Positions 34,870-44,824 are shown, counted from the stretch's first letter. The stretch is DNA of 64,000 bases from Burkholderia sp. FERM BP-3421 (GCF_028657905.1 NZ_CP117780.1:372001-436000), one strand, 5' to 3'. Numbers and translations are program-made. The notes: a model not told the origin generated them from the letters alone.

Positions 34870-35870
34870 GCCATGCCCCATAACCCTCTACCTTTTGGCC
34901 AGGCGCCATCCCAAAACCCGCTACCTTTGGGCGTTCCAGGCCTTTCCGGCTCCCCTGAACCGCCCCGAAAGGTAGCCTTTCATGGGGGTGAAACCGCCGA
35001 ATCATTCGTCGGGCATCATTTTTGTGATGCCGTGCAGCAGTCTCTCAAAAAAGCCCCATAAACGGCTACCTGAAAAGGAACTCATAAACGGCTACCTTTC
35101 GTGCTCCCCGCCTCGAATCCGCACGGACTCGATTCCCCATAAACAGGAACCTTTTCACACTCCCATAAAAGGTTACCTTGCGACTGACCCCTACCTGTGC
35201 ACAAGACGCTCGCGGACAGCACACCGGCGCTCGTCCGAATTGGAAATTTACGCGCTCCCATAGACATCCACCCTGGAAAGCTCCCATAGGCGGCTACCCT
35301 CAGGTGGGCATGAGTTTGTGCCCCCATAAACATCCCCCTGAAAAAGCTCCCATAAACAGCTACCCTCAAGGGCTCCCATAACCGGGTACCTGTGGTTTGC
35401 GGCATCGTCTATCCCATAACCGGGTACGTTTATCCCATATCCACAGACCTGTTTCCCCACGGTTTGCTACCCAATCTCCCAAATCCACAGACCCAACACC
35501 CCACATCCTTCCACCCAGGGTCCCATAAATGGGTACCGAACACCTCGCAAAGCCTTGCCTGCCAAGTCCTTGATCCGGCTAAAGGTAGTTAAAGAAGTAA
35601 ACGTGCCCTTATAAAGATGTAAACACACGTGCGTGTCCGTCAAAAAGACCCGACCCATAAACCACTACCCTCCGATCACCGGCAGCTTGATTTCCTCGAG
35701 CGAGACACGCAACGTCCCATTCGTCGATCGTCTGTTCGGCATCCCGCGATCCATCGAAATCGTCACGAAGCAAGCGAACCCCGCTTGAACCACGACATAC
35801 GTAGACAGTTATGGGAAGAGGCCGGGACGTTCTCGCTTCCCGAGTTCGAAAGGTTACCGTTCATGGGAAC
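34870..35870. other. Replication origin with about 17 degenerate iterons
   Basis: A 1-kb gene-free region next to repA packed with copies of CCCATAAACGGCTACCTTT-like iterons. Direct copies start near 34877, 34910, 35055, 35081, 35136, 35162, 35257, 35283, 35323, 35349, 35375, 35413, 35434, 35522 and 35654. Inverted copies lie at 34968-34986, 35805-35815 and 35851-35867. A DnaA-box-like ATATCCACA lies within the copy at 35434, and AAATCCACA near 35480. An AT-rich stretch at 35580-35630 could be the unwinding element. Initiator binding is inferred. Confidence 0.9.
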
Positions 35871-36215
35871 CTATTTGCGCCGACACTCGATCGACACCGG
35901 TTGCTCACAGCCCAGACTCAAACGTCAGGCATCACGCATTGCAGCAAGCGCGCTCGCATCCGTCGATGCCTCGGCAAGCGCACGACACGCAGCACGCATC
36001 GCCGACCTCCTCGCGCACGCGTCCCCGCTCATGATGCGCACAGCGCGAACACCGCTGCGTCTCCCATACACGTCAACCTGAGCGCCGCCTCGCTCGCCGC
36101 GATACATACCTTCGTCCATCTGCCCAGCGGCATCGTCGCTCGCTAGCATGGATTCGCGTCAACTACCCGCGCGTTCTGCATGCGCGAATCCGGTACCAGC
36201 TCAAGAGGGGAAGAG
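35871..36215. other. Gene-free stretch between origin and PhyH gene
   Basis: About 345 bases with no convincing gene. It should contain the promoter of the PhyH-led operon. An AGGGGAAG ribosome site lies just before 36216. Confidence 0.4.
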
Positions 36216-37100
36216 ATGTCTCATCACTTGTCGAAGGAAGACGTCGCGCGCTTCCAGCAATCCGGTTTCCTTGTCGTGCCCGATCTGTTCGATGTCGACG
36301 TCGTGGCGGAAATGGATGCGGCCGTGACGCACATCATCGATTCGGCGGCCAACGTGCGCGACGTCGCCGAACTGGAACCCGCCGATGCCGCCATCATCCG
36401 GCGGATCTGGCAGCCGTCGAAGCGGCACGCGGTGTTTCGGCGCGTGCACGAAGATCCGCGCGTCCTCGATGCGATGGAATCGTTGATCGGCCCCGACATC
36501 GTGTTCCATCACAGCAAGCTCAACATGAAGGGACCAAGGATCGGCTCGCCCGTCGAATGGCACCAGGATTTCTCGTACTACCCGCACACCAATACCAAGC
36601 TCGTCGCGTGCCTGATCTACCTCGACGACGCCGACGAAGGCAACGGCTGCCTGCGTGTGCTCGCGGGCTCGCATCGGGCCGCGATGTACGACCACACGAC
36701 CGACGGCTATTTCCGCGGCAAGGTCGATCCCGCCATCTTGCCCGACGGCTACGAGGAGGTGGCGATCGCGGGTCGCGCGGGCACCGCCGTGTTCCTGCAT
36801 TGCAAGGTCCTGCACCGGTCGGATCCGAACCACTCCGAGCGCTATCGCCGCGTCTTCATTCCCGCGTATCGCGCGGCCGATTCCGTGCCGATCTACTTCG
36901 GTCCCCACGCCGCGCACAACGAACCCGACGCCTACCTGCTGCGCGGCCAGCGGCAGATGTATGCGACGGTGGAAGGCGGGCGGATTCCGCTGCCCATCAC
37001 GGAGAAAGCGTTCAACTCGCTGTTCGCGCTGCAGCAGGGCGAGCATGTGCGCAAGGACGGGCTGCACGAACAGTCGAGCGGTTATGCCACGCAGGCCTGA
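36216..37100 (+). CDS. PhyH-family Fe(II)/2-oxoglutarate dioxygenase
   Basis: A 294-residue phytanoyl-CoA-dioxygenase-family enzyme starting MSHHLSKEDVARFQQSGFL. Iron ligands: HxD in PVEWHQDFSYYPHTNTK and the distal histidine in AVFLHCKVLHRSDPNHSERYRR (read in parts as FLHCKVLHRSDPNHS), with the arginine for 2-oxoglutarate in the following ERYRRVF. YLDDADEGNGCLRVLAGSHR is a family segment. Many members hydroxylate free or carrier-bound amino acids in natural-product pathways. First gene of a plus-strand arm with two ATP-grasp ligases. Substrate unknown. Confidence 0.87.
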   Translation: MSHHLSKEDVARFQQSGFLVVPDLFDVDVVAEMDAAVTHIIDSAANVRDVAELEPADAAIIRRIWQPSKRHAVFRRVHEDPRVLDAMESLIGPDIVFHHSKLNMKGPRIGSPVEWHQDFSYYPHTNTKLVACLIYLDDADEGNGCLRVLAGSHRAAMYDHTTDGYFRGKVDPAILPDGYEEVAIAGRAGTAVFLHCKVLHRSDPNHSERYRRVFIPAYRAADSVPIYFGPHAAHNEPDAYLLRGQRQMYATVEGGRIPLPITEKAFNSLFALQQGEHVRKDGLHEQSSGYATQA

Positions 37101-37127
37101 TCGCCACCCGCCACGCGGAGGAATACG

Positions 37128-38366
37128 ATGAAACCGCACGTGCTGGTGCTGAACCGCTGGCCGCAGGCGCAGATCGGCCCGGCATGGGATCACGAGCTGT
37201 GCCGCTATCGGGAGATCCTGCCGTCCACCTGCACGGTCAGCTATCTGTGCGACGACGAAGGCGCCATCGGGCTCGATGCGGAAGCGATCGACGGGCGACT
37301 GCAGCGGGTCGCCGATTTCGACGACCTCGACGCGGTTCGGCGCGCGGCGCAGGCGCTCGCGACCCGCCACGGTCCGTTCACGCAGGTGCTGGCGTTCTCG
37401 GAATACCTGCTCGATGCCGCCGCGCAGCTGCGGCGCGATTTCGCGATCGCGGGCCATACGCCGGAGGAAGTGAGCCGCTTTCGCGACAAGACCGAGATGA
37501 AGGCCGCGCTCGATGCGGCCGGCCTGCGCGTGCCGCGCTGGTTCGCGTGCGGCGAAGCGCAACAGGTGCGTCGGCACGCCGAGGCGCTTGGCTTTCCGCT
37601 CATCCTGAAGCCGGTGCGCGGCGCATCGAGCAAGGGCGTATACAAGATCGGCTCGGCGGCGGAGCTGGAGCCGTTCCTCGCGGATCACGCGCTGCCCGGT
37701 CACGAGATCGAGGAGTTCATCGAGGGCGACGTCCTGCATGTCGACGGCATCGTGCTCGACAACGGCGAGATCGCCTTCGCCTGTGTCAGCCAGTACATCT
37801 CGAACTGCCTCGCCTTCGAGTCGGGCACGCCGCTCGGCTCGTTCATCCTCGGCGACTCGCCGCTCGCGCGCAACAGCAAGGCTTTCGCCGATCTCTGCCT
37901 GCGCGCGCTCGGGCTGCGCCGCTCGGCGTTCCACCTGGAACTGTTCCATCGCGACGGCGAACTGGTGTTTCTCGAAGTCGGTGCGCGCGTTCCGGGCGCC
38001 GACGTCCCGTACGTGATCGAGCGTGCGTTCGGCGTCAACCTGTTCGCGCAGTGGGTCGCCGTGCTGCTCGACGAGCGGCCGGTGGTGCCGTCCATTGCGC
38101 GGCGGGCGAGCGGCGGCTGGATCACGGTGCCGCGTCCCCGACCGCTGCCGCGCCAGGTGGTGTCCGCCACGTCGCTGCTCGGGCAGGTCGCCGGGCTCTA
38201 CCGCGAATGGATTCCGAGCGAGGGGCAACTGCTGGCCGATACGCGCGGCGGTTATACGCACCTGCAAGGCGGCCGTTTTCTCGTCGAGGGCGACGACGAC
38301 CGACAGGTCGCGCGCGCGCTCGAAGCGATCAGCAGGCAATACGTCCTCACCACCCGCGCGGCGTGA
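37128..38366 (+). CDS. ATP-grasp ligase 1
   Basis: A 412-residue ATP-grasp enzyme of the amino-acid/peptide ligase type. The N-terminal Rossmann-like region ends near residue 110. ATP-grasp features: FRDKTEMKAALDAAGLRVPR, PLILKPVRGASSKGVYKI (the lysine and glycine-rich loop), EIEEFIEGDVLHVDGIVL and the metal-binding end FHLELFHRDGELVFLEVGAR (acidic residues). Such enzymes join a carboxylate to an amine via acyl phosphate, as in BacD or NikS-type ligases. It lies 27 bases after the PhyH gene. The two substrates are not predictable. Confidence 0.87.
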   Translation: MKPHVLVLNRWPQAQIGPAWDHELCRYREILPSTCTVSYLCDDEGAIGLDAEAIDGRLQRVADFDDLDAVRRAAQALATRHGPFTQVLAFSEYLLDAAAQLRRDFAIAGHTPEEVSRFRDKTEMKAALDAAGLRVPRWFACGEAQQVRRHAEALGFPLILKPVRGASSKGVYKIGSAAELEPFLADHALPGHEIEEFIEGDVLHVDGIVLDNGEIAFACVSQYISNCLAFESGTPLGSFILGDSPLARNSKAFADLCLRALGLRRSAFHLELFHRDGELVFLEVGARVPGADVPYVIERAFGVNLFAQWVAVLLDERPVVPSIARRASGGWITVPRPRPLPRQVVSATSLLGQVAGLYREWIPSEGQLLADTRGGYTHLQGGRFLVEGDDDRQVARALEAISRQYVLTTRAA

Positions 38367-38411
38367 CGCGTCGCGCCGACTCAACGATTCCCACCCAGAC
38401 GGAGAACGAAT

Positions 38412-39509
38412 ATGGCAACGCTCACGCATGCGCAACTGCTCGACAAGAAATGCATCGTTTTCGCCGAAGGCTGCTTCGGCCTGTTCACCAGCAAGGTGGC
38501 CGCCTCCTTCCTGCGCTATCGCGGCGAGAACTGCCTCGCGGTGATCGACAGCACGCAGGCGGGCAAGCGCGTCGAGGACGTGATCGGCTACGGCGGCGAT
38601 ATTCCCATCGTCAAGGATGTCGAGACGGCCATGGCGTTCGGCCCCGAGGTGATGCTGATCGGCAAGGGGCTCCATTCGGCCCAATTGCCCCCCGGTTGGA
38701 AGGCCCCGATCCTGCGGGCCATCTCGGGCGGCCTGCATGTGATCAACTGCATCCACTTCCGCCTGCGCTCGGATCCCGAGCTTGCCGCCGCCGCGGATCG
38801 GGCGGGCGTCACGATCTGGGAAACCAAGGAACCCGTGCCGCTCGAACTCAACAAGGCACGCGTGCTCGATCTGCCCGTGTTCGTCTCGCATACCTGCGGC
38901 AGCGATTCGAACATCGGCAAGAAGACCACCGCGCTCGAAGTCGTGCTCGAGGCACGCCGGCGCGGCATTCGCACGGGCTTCGGCGCGACGGGGCAAACCG
39001 GCCTGCTGATCTCGGGCACGGGCGTCGTCGTCGACTGCATCCCGAGCGACTTCGTCGCCGGCGCGGCCGAGAAGGTCGTGATGGAGGCGGCGCCCGGCAA
39101 CGAATGGGTGGTGCTCGAAGGGCAGGGGTCGCTCAACCACATCGGCGCGAGTGGTATCGCGCTCGCGTTGCTGCACGGCGGGCTGCCCCACGCGCTGATC
39201 TTCTGCCACCGGCTGGGCCTCGAGCGCACCAAGGTCTGGGAGACCCCGATCCGGCCGTTGCCGGAACTGATCCAGCTGAACGAAGCCCTGACCGTGTTCG
39301 AGCGTCCGGCCAAGGTCGTCGCGATCAGCGTCAACAGCGCGGGCTTTGACGACGCCGAGTATCGCGAGGCGATCGGCCGCTTGAGCGAGGAGACCGGGCT
39401 GCCCGTCGTGGACCCGTGCCGCGAGGGCGCGGGCGTGCTGGTCGACGCGCTCGTGGCCTATCAGAAGACGCTGCCCGAGTTCGCCTCGGTCGAGGAGGCC
39501 CAGTCATGA
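38412..39509 (+). CDS. DUF1611 P-loop protein
   Basis: A 365-residue DUF1611 protein. An N-terminal domain (about 1-135, with LAVIDSTQAGKRVEDVIGYG and IVKDVETAMAFGPEVMLIGK) is followed by a P-loop NTPase-like domain with HTCGSDSNIGKKTTALEV and TGFGATGQTGLLISGTG. The family has no settled function but is often next to amino-acid racemase, epimerase or ligase genes. It lies between two ATP-grasp genes and its stop overlaps the next start by four bases (ATGA), so a linked biosynthetic step is likely. A C-terminal domain starts near residue 290. Confidence 0.85.
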   Translation: MATLTHAQLLDKKCIVFAEGCFGLFTSKVAASFLRYRGENCLAVIDSTQAGKRVEDVIGYGGDIPIVKDVETAMAFGPEVMLIGKGLHSAQLPPGWKAPILRAISGGLHVINCIHFRLRSDPELAAAADRAGVTIWETKEPVPLELNKARVLDLPVFVSHTCGSDSNIGKKTTALEVVLEARRRGIRTGFGATGQTGLLISGTGVVVDCIPSDFVAGAAEKVVMEAAPGNEWVVLEGQGSLNHIGASGIALALLHGGLPHALIFCHRLGLERTKVWETPIRPLPELIQLNEALTVFERPAKVVAISVNSAGFDDAEYREAIGRLSEETGLPVVDPCREGAGVLVDALVAYQKTLPEFASVEEAQS

Positions 39510-40822
39510 CGCAGGCGGTGCTGTTGCTCATGCACCAGGGCAACTCGTTCACGCAGGAGGTGCGCGCGTTCGTCGCGGCGCGCGGGCTGGCGCTCGTCGC
39601 CGTCAGCTCGCGGCCGGGCGATCCCGAGGTGTTCCGCAAGAACGAAACGCTGCTGGACGACTACGAGGTGGCGGACGGCTTCGACCTGACCCAGGCGGAC
39701 GTCGAGGCGGGCGTGCGCGCGCTGCAGGCGCGCGGCGTCGAGATCGTCGCCGCGCTCGCGACCTTCGAGGGCTATCGCGTGTTCATGGCCGGAATCAATG
39801 CCGCGCTCGGCGCACCGGACGCGCCCGTCGACGCGCTCGCGCTGACGCTGGACAAGCATCGCTGCCGCAGCGCGCTGCGCGAGGCCGGCCTGAGCGAGGT
39901 GCGCGGCATGCTGGTTCCCGCCGGGGACGCGCGCTGGCGCGGCGCGCTCGATCCGGCCAGCCGCTGGTTCGTGAAGCCCGTGCGCGGCGCGGCGTCGTTC
40001 GCGTGCTTCATCCTCGAAGACGCGGATGCGCTCGACGACCTGGTCGCCATGCAGCAGCAGATGGTCAGCGATCGCAAGCTGTCCGCGATCTTCATGGGCA
40101 AGTACGATTTCGTCGTCGAGGAATATGTCGACGGGCCGGAGTTCAGCTACGAGATCATCGCGGCCGAGACGCCGCGCGTCGTCTGCATTCACGAGAAGGC
40201 GCGCGTCGAGCGCCAGGCGCGCACGACCCTCGAAAGCATGTCGATCACGCCGCCCACGTCGCTGCCGGAAGCCACGCTGCGCGAGGGCGCGGATTTCGTG
40301 TGCGCGTGTCTTGCGCAGCTCGGCTTGCGGCAGGGGGCGTTTCACGTCGAGATGAAGTACTGGCAGGCGCGGCGCCGCTGGGAAATCATCGAGGTCAATC
40401 CGCGCATGGGCGGCAGCCTGATTCATGCGAGCACCGAGCGCGCGACCGGCGTGTCGCTGCTGTCGTTGTGGCTGCGCACCCTGCTCGCGCGCACGCCCGA
40501 GGCGCGCGCGGCGCTCGACGCCGAAGTCGATTCGATCAGCCAGCTGCACGACCTGAGCCTCGGCAGCGCGCGACGCGGGACGGTGTTCGTCAGCAAGTAC
40601 GGCGCGCGCGGCAGGACCATCGAGGCGATCCGCTATGCGGCGGCCGATCGCGAGCCCGCCGTGCTCAAGCTGCACGCGAAAGCCGGCGATACGCTCGACG
40701 ATTCCGACCGGGCGATCTGCGTGATGGACGCGCTGTGGGAAGTCGAGCGCGCCACCTTGCCCGACGCGGTGGCCGCGATCGAGGCCGAATCGGAGCAGTG
40801 CTTCCACATCGCCTATCGCTGA
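39506..40822 (+). CDS. ATP-grasp ligase 2
   Basis: A 438-residue ATP-grasp enzyme, distinct from the one at 37128. Features: LTLDKHRCRSALREAGLSEV, RWFVKPVRGAASFACFIL, DFVVEEYVDGPEFSYEIIAA, REGADFVCACLAQLGLRQGA, then HVEMKYWQARRRWEIIEVNP and RMGGS (metal and ATP site: E, N). The architecture matches carnosine-synthase/LtaA-like amino-acid ligases. The start at 39506 is set by the ATGA overlap with the DUF1611 gene. Having two ligases suggests two successive amide bonds or two alternative donors. Confidence 0.87.
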   Translation: MTQAVLLLMHQGNSFTQEVRAFVAARGLALVAVSSRPGDPEVFRKNETLLDDYEVADGFDLTQADVEAGVRALQARGVEIVAALATFEGYRVFMAGINAALGAPDAPVDALALTLDKHRCRSALREAGLSEVRGMLVPAGDARWRGALDPASRWFVKPVRGAASFACFILEDADALDDLVAMQQQMVSDRKLSAIFMGKYDFVVEEYVDGPEFSYEIIAAETPRVVCIHEKARVERQARTTLESMSITPPTSLPEATLREGADFVCACLAQLGLRQGAFHVEMKYWQARRRWEIIEVNPRMGGSLIHASTERATGVSLLSLWLRTLLARTPEARAALDAEVDSISQLHDLSLGSARRGTVFVSKYGARGRTIEAIRYAAADREPAVLKLHAKAGDTLDDSDRAICVMDALWEVERATLPDAVAAIEAESEQCFHIAYR

Positions 40823-40844
40823 AGCGGCGCGCGGCGGGCGGCGG

Positions 40845-40882
40845 GCGGCGGGCGGGCCCCGCGCCCGCCCGCCGCTTTTTTC
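40845..40882 (+). terminator. Strong rho-independent terminator after ATP-grasp 2
   Basis: A perfect 13-base G/C stem GCGGCGGGCGGGC / GCCCGCCCGCCGC with a five-base loop, followed by TTTTTTCTTTG. It lies between ATP-grasp 2 and the malic-enzyme gene, so the latter may be expressed by read-through or from its own promoter. Confidence 0.9.
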
Positions 40883-40916
40883 TTTGTTTTTCCACTCCTC
40901 TCATTTGGATCCGACG

Positions 40917-42068
<1,152 letters not shown>

Positions 42069-42090
42069 GGCGGAACGCCGGAAGAAAAAA

Positions 42091-42120
42091 ATGCGCGCGG
42101 GACCGGAGTCCCGCGCGCAT
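42091..42120 (-). terminator. Terminator of the minus-strand arm
   Basis: A perfect 13-base stem ATGCGCGCGGGAC / GTCCCGCGCGCAT with loop CGGA. Read on the minus strand it is followed by TTTTTTTCTTCC, so it ends the luxR-containing transcript. It lies between the two convergent arms and may work bidirectionally. Confidence 0.88.
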
Positions 42121-42150
42121 CGCAGGGGGATGGCGTCGACCGATCCTGCG

Positions 42151-42585
42151 TCAGCCCAGCGAGTGCGCGCGCGCGACGTCGCGCATCAGGTCCATGCCGC
42201 GCACGGCCGCCGAAGTGCGGTTCGAGACGCCGAGCTTCTTGAACAGCACGCCGACGTGCATCTTGACGGTCGCGATTTCAATGCCGAGACGGTTCGCGAT
42301 GACTTTGTTCTGGCAACCCTCGATGATGCAGATGAGGATCTGCAACTGGCGATTCGACAGCTTCAGCGCGGCCTGCCGCGCATCCTCCGCCAGCGGGCGC
42401 TCGCTGTCCGTGTCGGGCAGGGGCGTCGCCAGCGCGACGGCGATCTCTCCCGAGGCATAACGGCCAAACGGCGCCGCGCCCTTCACGTCGTGCAATTCTT
42501 CGTAGCATAGGTGTGTCAAGAAAGCCTCCGTGAGCTTGTGGGCCCGGGGGAAGGGCGGGCGGGAAGAGAGGGGCGTGTGGGACAT
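42151..42585 (-). CDS. LuxR-type helix-turn-helix regulator without receiver or autoinducer domain
   Basis: A 144-residue protein starting MSHTPLSSRPPFPRAHKL. The C-terminal GerE/LuxR helix-turn-helix is complete (LSNRQLQILICIIEGCQNKV, IANRLGIEIATVKMHVGVLF, KKLGVSNRTSAAV). The N-terminal 70 residues are neither a phosphoreceiver nor an acyl-homoserine-lactone domain. It lies two bases after the EPSP-synthase-like gene on the same strand, so it is probably the cluster-specific regulator. Confidence 0.85.
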   Translation of the reverse strand: MSHTPLSSRPPFPRAHKLTEAFLTHLCYEELHDVKGAAPFGRYASGEIAVALATPLPDTDSERPLAEDARQAALKLSNRQLQILICIIEGCQNKVIANRLGIEIATVKMHVGVLFKKLGVSNRTSAAVRGMDLMRDVARAHSLG

Positions 42586-42587
42586 GG

Positions 42588-43934
42588 TTACTCGTCGTTG
42601 GCTTCCGCGTAGTGGCGTTCGGTCGCGGCGCTGCGCACGCCGAGCCGGGTGAACTGCTCGATGAAGTCGGGGAACGAGCACACGATGTCCTCGTATCCGT
42701 CGAGGTTGCAGGGTTTGTCGCAGCGCAGGGCCGCGACGAACAGCGACATGAAGTTGCGGTGATCGCCGTGGCTCGACAGCGTGACGCCGCCCTCGTAGCG
42801 GGCGCGGCCGCGGGTCACGAAGCCGTCGACATGGCCGCCCGGCGCGCGCGTGATCGTGATGTCCGCGCCGAGCTTGCGCGCTTCCTCGACCATCGCCTCG
42901 ATGCGCGACGACTTGTGAAAGCGCGTGACCGACCCGCCCGTGATCGCGAAGCGGCCCGTGACGAACAGGCTCAGCGCCACCAGCGTCGGGATGATGTTCG
43001 GCCCGTTGCTGACGTCGAACGCGAACTGGCCGTCGAAGTCGATGCCCGTGCTGTCGACGCTCATCACGCGCTCCGGCAGGTAGGCGATCTTCACGCCGAG
43101 CGCCTGCACGATGTCGATGAACAGCTGCTCGCCCTGCAGCGTTTCCGGGTCGAGGCCGTGCAGGCGATAGGCGCCCGGGAAGATCGCGCACGCCATCAGC
43201 AGGTAGGACAGCGAGGTGAAGTCGGCGTTGATGCGGGTCTGAAAGCGCGTGTAGCGACCCGGCGCGACGCGATACGACGTGAAGTCCGCGCCGGCCTCGG
43301 CGCGGATGCCGGCCATGCGCAGCGTGTCGAGCGTTTGCGCGATGTACGACTGCGACAGCACGGGCGGCGTGACGCGCAGCGTGATCGGCTGCTTCGCGAG
43401 CGGCGCGGCCATCAGCACCGCGGTGATGAACTGCGAGCTGATCTCGCCCGGAATCGTGACGCTGCCGCCTTGCAGCGTGCGGCCCCAGTTGATCACGGGC
43501 GCCTTCGTTTCGTCGGCGAGATACGAGAAGCTGGCGCCGAGCGTATGCAACGCATCGAACAGCGGCGTCATCACGCGCCGGCGCAAGGTGGCGTCGCCCG
43601 TCAGGATCGTCGGCACGCCGCGCATGCTGCTCAGCGCCATCATCGTGCGGAACACGAGGCCCGAGCCTTTCGCGTCCACGACGAGCATGTCGTCGCCGAA
43701 GCGGCCGCCCGTGCCGTCGATGCGCAGCGCGTCGCCGTCCTCCACGATCGTGGCGCCCAGCTGGCGGCAGGCGCGTTTCATGGTGTCCGTTTCGAGGCAG
43801 CGCAGATCGTTGTGGATGATCGAGGTGCCGTCGGCCAGGGTCGCCGCGAGGATGGCCCGCTGCGTCTCGGGCTTGGACGCGGGCACCTTCATGTCGCGGC
43901 CGAGTTCGCTCAGTGGTTCGATGCGCAGATACAT
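42588..43934 (-). CDS. EPSP-synthase-family enolpyruvyl transferase homologue with altered active site
   Basis: A 448-residue AroA-fold protein starting MYLRIEPLSELGRDMKVPAS (ribosome site GGAGATGGT). Retained: substrate-site lysine and arginine (ASKPETQRAI, Lys21, Arg26), SGLVFRTM (Arg96), GEISSQFITAVLMAAP and GDHRNFM (390-396). Changed by eye relative to EPSP synthase: the catalytic aspartate is Asn313 (NGPNIIPT), the KExDR glutamate is Ser342 (HKSSRIEA), and the lysine before TFPDY is Cys419 (VCSFPDF). It is probably not the shikimate-pathway enzyme. Comparable repurposed transferases (NikO/PolA) act on UMP in nucleoside antibiotics. Confidence 0.83.
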   Translation of the reverse strand: MYLRIEPLSELGRDMKVPASKPETQRAILAATLADGTSIIHNDLRCLETDTMKRACRQLGATIVEDGDALRIDGTGGRFGDDMLVVDAKGSGLVFRTMMALSSMRGVPTILTGDATLRRRVMTPLFDALHTLGASFSYLADETKAPVINWGRTLQGGSVTIPGEISSQFITAVLMAAPLAKQPITLRVTPPVLSQSYIAQTLDTLRMAGIRAEAGADFTSYRVAPGRYTRFQTRINADFTSLSYLLMACAIFPGAYRLHGLDPETLQGEQLFIDIVQALGVKIAYLPERVMSVDSTGIDFDGQFAFDVSNGPNIIPTLVALSLFVTGRFAITGGSVTRFHKSSRIEAMVEEARKLGADITITRAPGGHVDGFVTRGRARYEGGVTLSSHGDHRNFMSLFVAALRCDKPCNLDGYEDIVCSFPDFIEQFTRLGVRSAATERHYAEANDE

Positions 43935-44071
43935 ACCATCTCCATTGTCTGGATTCGAGATCGGCGGCGCGGCGCGCATGCGGACGCGTGCGTGCCAGCC
44001 GCCAGACGAGCAAGGTGGGGGTTCCGGCAGGAGGCGGCCGCGGTCGCGGCCGCCCGAGCGGGGAGCGGGGA

Positions 44072-44824
44072 TCAGGCCGCGGCCTTGTCCGATTGCCTCA
44101 CGACCATGTCTTCGTGGATTTCGCGGAAGAACAGCGCGAGGATCGACTGGATGTCGTCGATGTACTTGAAGACGGCCTGGTAGTCCTCCTCGCTCAGGAT
44201 CAGCTGGTTGAGGATCTTCCACATCTCCATCGAGTGGTCGTCGCGCGTATCGACCGTCAGGTGCGCTTCCTGGCCCTTGATGAGGTCGTGCCCGAGCGAC
44301 GACTTCAGGTTCTTCACGATGTCGGGCTGGAGCTTCTGCTGCGTGTACTCGACCAGGTAGTTCGAGACCACCGGCGCCATCGGGTGCTCGTGCTCGAGCG
44401 TGTAGTAAAAGAAGCCCTCGAACAGACGCGTGGACAGATAGGGTTCGGTGTTGAGGATTTCCTCCATCGAGATCCCGGCCGCCTCGCAATCGTGGATATA
44501 GAGCTTGTCGTGCAGCATCTCGTCGGCCTGGTAGTGCGCATAGTCCTGCGCGGCGGACGGCGAGATTTCAGCAATTTTATATATTGCTTTCGCTTGACTG
44601 ACTCGCGAAAGGCGAATACGCCAGACGTGCTCGATAAGCGTGCGGCGGTAGTACGCCATGTGAATGTTCTTTTCCTTCATGTGCGACGCGAACGGGACCG
44701 TTTGTCGCCATTCCTCCATTTTCTTGTCGAGATAGCGGTCGATTTCTTTTTTTCGTTCCAGGCCCTCGGTATCGGAAAAAAACGGCGCAGGATGGGCGAT
44801 GCCACTGTTTCGTACGCGGTTCAT
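44072..44824 (-). CDS. Haem-oxygenase-like diiron oxidase (HDO) family protein
   Basis: A 250-residue all-helical protein starting MNRVRNSGIAHPAPFF (ribosome site GAGGGAGC). It carries the scattered acidic/histidine ligand pattern of iron-containing HDO/TenA-PqqC-like enzymes: HYQADEMLHDKLYIHD (Glu102, His105), FFYYTLEHEHPMAP, and GQEAHLTVDTRDDHSMEMW (His188, Asp192, His197 are ligand candidates). Relatives cleave C-C or C-N bonds or oxidise amino acids with O2 (UndA, BesC, SznF domain). Probable operon head of HDO, EPSP-synthase-like and luxR. Ligand numbering needs alignment. Confidence 0.78.
   Translation of the reverse strand: MNRVRNSGIAHPAPFFSDTEGLERKKEIDRYLDKKMEEWRQTVPFASHMKEKNIHMAYYRRTLIEHVWRIRLSRVSQAKAIYKIAEISPSAAQDYAHYQADEMLHDKLYIHDCEAAGISMEEILNTEPYLSTRLFEGFFYYTLEHEHPMAPVVSNYLVEYTQQKLQPDIVKNLKSSLGHDLIKGQEAHLTVDTRDDHSMEMWKILNQLILSEEDYQAVFKYIDDIQSILALFFREIHEDMVVRQSDKAAA

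Noticed and set aside
35066..35592. Short frames in the iteron region translated from the repeats (YGSF-like repeats)
   Set aside because: They are simply translations of the iterons. A protein-repeat explanation is unnecessary beside repA.
34870..35870. CRISPR array
   Set aside because: The repeats are degenerate, unevenly spaced and in both orientations, without uniform spacers or cas genes. They fit initiator iterons.
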